This document shows positions 18,401 to 27,400 of a DNA stretch of 64,000 bases, in pieces; positions within the stretch are counted from its first letter, which is position 1; each line of letters begins with the position of its first letter. This DNA comes from an uncultured Flavobacteriaceae bacterium. Lineage in GTDB: Bacteria; Bacteroidota; Bacteroidia; Flavobacteriales; Flavobacteriaceae. The position numbers and the translations under genes are program-made. Below the pieces are notes generated by a model, which saw only the letters and a program-made list of their open reading frames with translations, was not told the DNA's origin and did no database searches. The stretch covers positions 85,173-149,172 of the forward strand of contig CALSTP010000002.1 of NCBI GenBank assembly GCA_943789305.1, in the 5' to 3' direction.

Positions 18401-21400
18401 CAAGGCAGCACCGATGGCTCAACTGAATCTGAATGGGGTTATCCCCCAGGAATAGAATACTATTTTGATACATCAAGCGGTAGGGCTTACAGTGAGGTAG
18501 ATCACGTTTTCACCACAAATGGTTTTGGAACTACAAGATCATCCTACGTATATGCTGGTACAGATCAAAGAGTTCATACGTATTCAAGAATAGATAATAA
18601 TGCAGTAGTTGATCGTTATGTTTACCAAGATGTAGTACTTGAGGCAAATACAGAGTATACAGTTTCAGTTTATGCAGCTGCTTATTCATCTGGGTATGTA
18701 AATTCATCAAATAACTACGACAAAATAAGGTTTGTCTATAGGCCCTGGTTCGGATCAGATACTTTCTCCTCATACCAGCCAATAACAGGTTGGGTTCAAA
18801 GTAATAATACTAATGCTAATAATAATGGCTGGGCTAGGTATCATTATACATTTACATCAGGAACAGCAGGGAATTATCGTGTAGGATTTACACCGCTTTA
18901 TAATGGAAATAGTGGTGGAAGGTTTTGGGGAGCACAATTAGAAAAAGGTAGTTCTCCAACAAGATTGATATATACATATAATTCCAAAACACCCTCTTAC
19001 AATTCTTATGTATACACAGTAACCACCACAATAGATAATAATGAAATATTAGAAGCAAGATCAGTAGACACCTATGTTGCAAGTTATACAATTACTCAAG
19101 ATGACGTTGACAGTAAGTTCTTATCGAATACAGCTACGTTTACTGGAATTGATCCCGATGGCTCTACGGTTGTTTCTAAGACCTCTGATGATGGCGATCT
19201 TACCAATGGCGACAAGAACCCAACAATAATTTCTTTGGCATCAACATCTACAATTGAGGTAGTTAAAACGGCAAGTATTTTAGATGTAAATAATTCGGAG
19301 GTAAATGACGTAGGGGATATTATTACCTACACAATTGTAGTATCAAATACCGGCTATACAACAGTCAATTCATTAACATTAGATGATACGCTTATCGATT
19401 ATAATTCTTCAAGTCTAAGTTATAATCAGCCAATATCATTTTTGACTGCCACATCCGGCTCCACATCGGTGTCTTTAGATGTAGGGGGTGTTGTTAGTTT
19501 TACAGCATCTTACACCATTACCCAATCAGATGTTGATTCAGGCGGTGTTTCAAATACCATATTGATTTTGGGAAGTAGCTCCGGACTCTCAGATAATGTG
19601 ACTGCAACAAATGAAATCTCCACAGATTTAACCGATGCAACTCCTGGGTTAGAATTGACAAAACAGTTTAGTACAACGGATGTCAACGGGAACACTAAAG
19701 TAGATTTAGGAGATATTATAATTTATACGATTTCGGCAGAAAATACCGGAAATGTTGAACTCAGTGGTTTAACGTTTACAGATACAATGACAACCTATTT
19801 TGGAGAGAGTTTAACCCTTTCATCTGGACCGTCGTATTCCTCCTCGACCGATGCAAGTACTACCTCTGGCACAATAGCAGTTGGAGAAACAGAAACCTAT
19901 GAAGCAACTTTTACAATTACTCAGCAATCAATTGATGCGGGAGGTGTTTACAACACCATATCTGCTGTTGCCTCTTCTCCAACAAATTCAAATAACGTAT
20001 CTGACACCTCTGATAATGGGGATGATACCGATGGAAATACAACAGATGATATAACAGACACAGCGTTTGATGTAAATCCAAAGATTAGAGTAACCAAAAC
20101 AGCAGAGGTTCAAGATGAAAATGGTAATACAATTAATGATGTAGGAGATATAATTGTATACGAAATACTTGTATCAAATGTTGGAGACATGAAAATCTCG
20201 TCTTTAATTTTAGTTGATACTATTTCTGATGCTAACGGGAATACTCTTACGTTGAATGAACCTCTTTCTTCATTAAATTCCTCTTCGGGATCATCATCAA
20301 CTACATTGTTAATTAGGGGTTCAACAACTTATACTAGTTCATATACAATAACACAATCTGATTTAAACGCCGGTAGTGTGATAAATAATGTGGTTGTTAC
20401 AGGAAGTTCTTCAACCAATTCAAATAATGTTTCCAACACCTCACAGGTAGAAACTACTCTTCAAACAGTTACTCCAGAAATTGAAATTACCAAGATAGCT
20501 TCCATAACTGACAATGGAGATGGAGTAAATGGAGTGGGTGATATTGTGGACTATTATGTTACTGTTGAAAATAAAGGAAATGTACCAGTTGAGAATCCTA
20601 CCATTGAAGATATTTTAACTGATGGAAGTGGGAATACTCTCTCTCTAACAGTTCCTTTGACCTATGGCTCAACAACAAAAACATTAACCACAAATCTAGG
20701 TGTTGGAGCTGTAGATTTCACCTCTACAGCAAATGGGAAATGGGATGGCCAATATCCGCTTAGTGATGCAGGATCTGATTATGCCCAGTATTCAAGAAAT
20801 GGCTTTTACAGATCTAAACTCAATTCCAATGCTGTTGCTGGACTTCTTGAGTTTAATGATGGTAGAACTGTACAAGCTGGCTACACTTATGTAGGTGCAT
20901 ATGATGGACATAGTTATATGCGAAATAACACTTCAACAACTTGGACAAATCAAAGAGATGTTGCAATCTCAATCGGCGGATATCTTGCTAATATAACTAC
21001 TCCTGGAGAACGAGAATATCTAAACACCGTTTTACCAAACTCCTGGTATTGGGTTGGATTATATCAAGATAATACAGATCCTGACTATTCTGAGCCTGCT
21101 GGTGGATGGAAATGGCTAGATGGTAAAAAAGAAGAAAAACTAGGAAGTAATATTTGGCCAAGTAATGAGCCTAACGATACAAGCAATTCAAATTCAAAAG
21201 GATATTTTTATATTTCGTCAAATAAAATAAGAACTGCTGACAGGCCTAACTCAGGATCTTATAAATATATATTAGAATTTAATGATGGTAGAACTTCTCA
21301 AGCTGGTTTTATAAGATTAAACGGCGCTTTTGAAGGGCACACCTATTTTGTTTCAAGTTCAGTTGTGACCTGGGATGTAGCTAAAGCTACAGCCGAGTCT

Positions 21401-24400
21401 TTGGGTGGATATCTTCTTGTTCTAGATTCATCCCAGGAGTGGGGTTGGATTAGAGACCAAGAGCCAGATTGGGATGATTTTATAAACAGTAATCCACACT
21501 GGATTGGTCTTTCTCAGGATCCTAACGCATATGATTTTAGTGAACCACAAGGGGGATGGCGATGGGTAAATGGAGTGCCTCTTCAAGGTCCATTGACAAC
21601 CTACACAGTCACCAATACAATTGACACTGATAATGTAATAGGTGTTGATAATATTGATCGTTATACTGCAAAATATTTAATCACACAATTAGATTTTGAT
21701 TCAGGTTCTATTTCAAATGTGGTTTCTTTAACTGGGAGTAGTCCAAGTAGATCCAATGACGCTTATGACGTATCTGACGACGGGATTGATAATGACGGAA
21801 ACACGACAGACGACCCCACCAAAACGCTATTTAGTGCATCTCCTCTGATGGAAGTAACTAAGCTTGCAACCATTACAGATGTAAATGGGAATGGAGAAAA
21901 TGATTTAAATGACATCATCGAATATTCTATTTATATACACAATAAGGGGAATGTGAATCTTTCCACACCAACTTTAGTTGACTACCTGTCAGATGGTGTT
22001 GCAACTGATTTAACCTCCCAATTAAATGGGCCTACCTATCATTCTCAGACCTTGAGCCCAACTACAGTAAATTTAACTGTTACAGTAGCTCAAGTAAACG
22101 GTTCTAATAAATATTTTATTAATGGAGTAGCTCAAAAAGAACTCGTTCTTCAAAAAGGTTATACCTACAGGTTTGATCAGTCAAACAACACCAATAGTTC
22201 TCATCCTTTAAATTTAAGCACAACCTCAGGCGGAACCCATAATTCAGGAGTTTCATACACAACAAGTGTAACTGTGGTTGGTACTCCTGGTAATGCCGGA
22301 GCTTACACTGAAATTTATGTTGTAGAAAGTTCACCAACTCTTTATTACTACTGTTCGGCTCATAGTGGAATGGGTGGAAAGGCCTTTACAATTGGAAGTG
22401 TTGCAGGACAGCAAGGAATAATCAGACCTAATGAAGTTATGACCTATACGGCGTCATACACAATTTCAGGTGCTTCTGCCTCAACGGCATTTATTAGCAA
22501 CATAGTAACAGTTACAACCTCAAGCCCCGGAAATTCTAATGACATTATAGACTTGGCAGATGATGGGGATGACACTGATGGAAATACACAGAATGATCCA
22601 ACAATAGTCGATTTAATCCCAGCACCTGAAATGGAGCTGACAAAAACCGGTACAATTACCTATGATAATGGAGATGGTATGATATCTCCTGGAGACAGAA
22701 TAACGTATACTATAAAACTTGAAAACACAGGTAATCTTCTCATAAATAATATCTCATTAACAGACACAATGGTTGATGGAAATGGGGTGCCATTAAATTT
22801 GGACAGTGGCCCCACGTTTGTGGAATCTTCTCAGGGTTCTGTGAATGGGATTCTTCAGTTAACAGAAGTTGCTTCATATACCGCTGTTTATACCATAACA
22901 AATTCAACAGCTAACAGTGGTCTAGTTTCAAATTCAATTTACGCGGTAGGTAGTGCAGGAGGATTATCAAATAATGTTACGGAGACTTCTGATGATGGTG
23001 ATGATACTGATGGCAATACAGAAGACGATTCAACTGTAATCCAGATATCCGAATTACCTTCAATTGAGGTTACTAAAACATACTCGACTAATGATTTAAA
23101 CAGTAATGGGGTTATCGACCTAGGCGATCGTATTAATTATATTATCACTATAGAAAATACTGGTAATCAAGATTTAACAGGGCTAAACCTTAATGATACA
23201 TTCACTAATTTAACAACTGATACTCTCTCTTTATCTTCAGGGCCCTCTTATTCAAGTTCTACCCATTCCAATGCACAAGGATTACTGGTATATGGCGAAA
23301 AAGAAACCTATGTAGCTAATTACATAATTGAACAACTAGCAATTGATGGAGCTGGAGTAAGAAATACGGTCTTAGCTACAATTTCTTCTCCAGGAAATTC
23401 AAATAATGTAACCGATACTTCCGATGATGGTGATGATACCGATGGGAATACAGAAGACGATGCAACTATTACTGAATTTGTAACTAACCCCTCAATTGAT
23501 GTCACCAAAACAGCTCAGGTAAACGACACCAACTCCAACAGTAGAACAGATACTGATGATATCGTAACCTACACCATAACAGTTCAAAATACGGGTGATA
23601 CACAAGTTAATAACATAAGTTTTAATGATATTATTACAACATCTACTGGGAATCAACTATCTCTGACTGCAAATCCAGCCAGAATTAGCACCTCCGCAGG
23701 ATCTGTATTAGGAACTTTACTAATTGGAGAAACAGCAATCTATACGGCACAATTTATTATCAATCAGACAGCATATGACGCTGAATTTATAAGTAATACT
23801 GTAACAGTTACAGCAGATGCTATTGGTCAGACAGGAAATGTTTCGGATACTTCCGATGATGGCGATGATACCGATGGAAACACAGTAGATGACCCAACAA
23901 TTACTGTTATGACACCTCAAACCAAATTAGAAGTAACAAAAACTTTTACGGTAATTGATGGAGGAGATGACGAAATAAATGTTGGAGACTTTATAAGATT
24001 CAATATTACAGTTGAAAATACGGGTAATGCACCATTAAATAGTATCACACTCGAGGATGTTTTAAAAGATGGAGACGGCAACGTAATTGCCTTAACAGAA
24101 GGGCCTTATTATGTGTCAGGATCGCTGGGATCATCGGAAGGGAACTTAGTAAATGGTGAAACAGGTACTTATGTGGCTTTCTTTACAGTTTCTCAACAAG
24201 CCTATGATTCTGGAAGTATATCCAATGTTGTAACAGCAACAGGAAGCAGTGATTATGGAACTAATGACGCCGTTGATGTCAGTGATGATGGAAATGATTT
24301 GGATGGTAATACCGAAGATGATCCAACTGAAGTTATTATTACTTCCCAAGCAAAAATTAATGTAGTAAAAACAGCTTCTGTTTATGACGAAGGAGATGGT

Positions 24401-27400
24401 TTTACAAACGTAGGAGACACCATAAATTACGTGATCACCGTAACCAATAATGGAGCTACCGCTCTTTCCTCAGTAACTTTAACGGATAATTTAACTGATA
24501 ATGCTTCCAATACATTAACACTAACCAACGGCCCTAATTTTATTTCAGCCTCACAAGGCTCTTCTGAAGGAAGTCTAAACATAGGGGAAATAGCAACCTA
24601 TAATGCCAGTTATTTAATTGAAGTTGGAGCAGCAAACACAGGGTCAATTTATAATCAAGTTATTGCTATTGCAAGTAGCCCTGGACAAGTAAATGATGTA
24701 ACTGATACATCGGATGATGGAGATGATAACGATGGAAACACCACTGATGATCCAACCGTTGTGGACATGGATTTTTCACCAATTATTGATATCACAAAAA
24801 CATCCACAATTATAGACAACAATTCTAATTCATCGACTGATCTTGGTGATACTATTGTTTATGATATAACAATCAGCAATATTGGAAATGTTATTATTAA
24901 TAGTCTTACAATCACCGATACGCTTACGGATGAAAACCTTAATTCGTTATCATTATTATCAGGACCTGCTTTTGTATCATCTTCATCAAGTTCTTCGGAA
25001 GGAACACTAGCCGTTGGAGAAAGTGCAACATATTCTGCAACTTATGTTATTGATCAATCGGCAGTGGATTCTGGAAGTGTATTAAACTCTGTTTACGGAT
25101 TGGCAAGTAGTCCAGGAAACAGCAATAACGTTTCAGACACATCTGATGACGGTAATGACAGTGATGGAAATACGGCAGACGATAAGACAGTAGTTGAAAT
25201 AGATCAAAGCTTAATTGTAGAAGCGACAAAGACTGCCAATGTATCGGATAACAATAGTAATGGTTCGACAGACTTAGGGGATACGATAGTTTATACAATA
25301 ACGGTAGAGAACCAGGGTAACGTTACCCTCAGAGGAGTAAGCTTAATCGACACTCTTTTGGATGGAGATGGGTTACCACTCAGTTTAACAGCAGGTCCGG
25401 TATTTACATCATCGAGCGCGTCATCGTCTCAAGGCACCTTGCTAGTAGGAGAGACAGCGACCTATACTGCGAGTTATACGATAACCCAAGCAGCATTAGA
25501 CACAGGAAGTATAAGTAACAGTGTTTTAGTAACTGGAAGTAGTCCAGGGCAGAGCAACAACGTAACGGACACTTCTGATGATGGTGATGACAGTGATGGC
25601 AATACAGAAGACGACACCACAGATATAACAATAAGTAAGAGTCCATCGATAGAGGTAACTAAGACAGCCGCGATTACAGACAATGGAGATGGAGTAGTAG
25701 GAAAAGGAGATGTTGTACAGTACAGCATTTCTGTAGTTAATGATGGTAATGTAACCTTGAGTAATTTGAATGTTGTTGATGTGTTAAGTGATTTAAACTC
25801 TGGAACATTGAATTTAAGTTTTGGCCCATCGTTTTCTGGTTCTTCCCAAGGTTCAGCTCAAGGAGCACTCAAAGTAGGCGAGAAGGCGGATTATATTGCC
25901 TATTTCATAATCAATCAAGCAGCAGTAGATGCAGGAGGTTTATCGAATCAGGCGTCAGCGACTGCTAGTAGTCCAGGGAACAGTAATGATGTAAGTGACC
26001 TGAGTGATGATGGTGATGATAGTGATGGCAACGCTACAGATGACCCAACAGTAACGAGCATAACAGCCTCGAGTTCATTAGAGGTGACTAAGACTGCAGC
26101 CGTAACCGATAACGGAGACGGAAATACAGGAGCGTCTGACGTAATCAACTATACCATTACAGTAGAGAATAAGGGTAATGTAACCTTATCGGGCTTAACC
26201 CTAGTAGACACCTTAACAGATGGTAGTGGCGGATCGCTTACACTAACTAACGGTCCATCGTTCTCTTCAACAACATTAGGTTCTTCACCTGGTACATTGA
26301 AGCCTGACGAGGTAGCAACCTATAGTGGATACTATATTATAAGTGCAAATGCAGCCTTGACCTCGAGTATTAATAACAGTGTATTAGCTAGGGCGAGTAG
26401 TCCAGGACAGAGTAACAATGTAACGGATACTTCCGATGATGGTGATGATAGTGATGGCAACACAGAGGATGATGTTACTGTAGTGGGGATTAGTCCAAAT
26501 CCAGGAGTTGAGGCAACTAAGACCGCAGTAGTAATCGATTCCAATACGAATTCATCCAACGATCAGGGCGATATTATTGTCTACACAATTACTATTGAAA
26601 ATACTGGAAATGTTACACTTACAGGAGTATTTTTAAATGATACTTTAACTGATAATGCAGGTAATTCTCTTACGCTTTCTAGTGGACCAATATTTACATC
26701 TGCTTCTGCTTCATCTGCACAAGGAACTTTAAAAGTTGGAGAAACGGTTACCTATACCGCTTCGTATACAATCGAAGCTGATGCAGCCGCCACGGGCAGT
26801 ATTAAAAACCAAGTGATTGTTACTGCAAGTAGTCCCGGAAATACTGATGATGTCATCGATATAAGTGATAATGGTGATGATAATGATGGAAACACTGTAA
26901 ACGACCAAACGGTTGTAGCGGCTACTGCAGAACCAAAATTGGAAGTAACTAAAACTGCTTCAATAACCGATAATAATGGAGATGGAAATACAGGTGCAGG
27001 AGATACCATAGTGTATACGATAACGGTTCAAAATATTGGAGGAATTACCCTTTCTAACATTTCTTTAGTTGATGTGCTTACCGATGGAAATGGAAATGGC
27101 TTGCCATTAACAACTGGACCAACTCTTAGTTCAGCCACAGCTGGGTCATCTGCAGCTACCCTTCAAGCTACAGGAGTTTTAACTTATACCGCTACTTATA
27201 CCATATCAAATGCAGCAGCTAACACCTCTTCTATTAATAACCGAGTAACGGTTACTGCAAGTAGTCCAGGCAATAGCAATAATGTTACGGATGTATCTGA
27301 TGATGGTGATGACAGCGATGGGAATACTGAGGATGATCAAACTGTTGTAATCATAGATCCAATTCCTGTAATAGAGGTAACAAAAACAGCATCGGTAACA

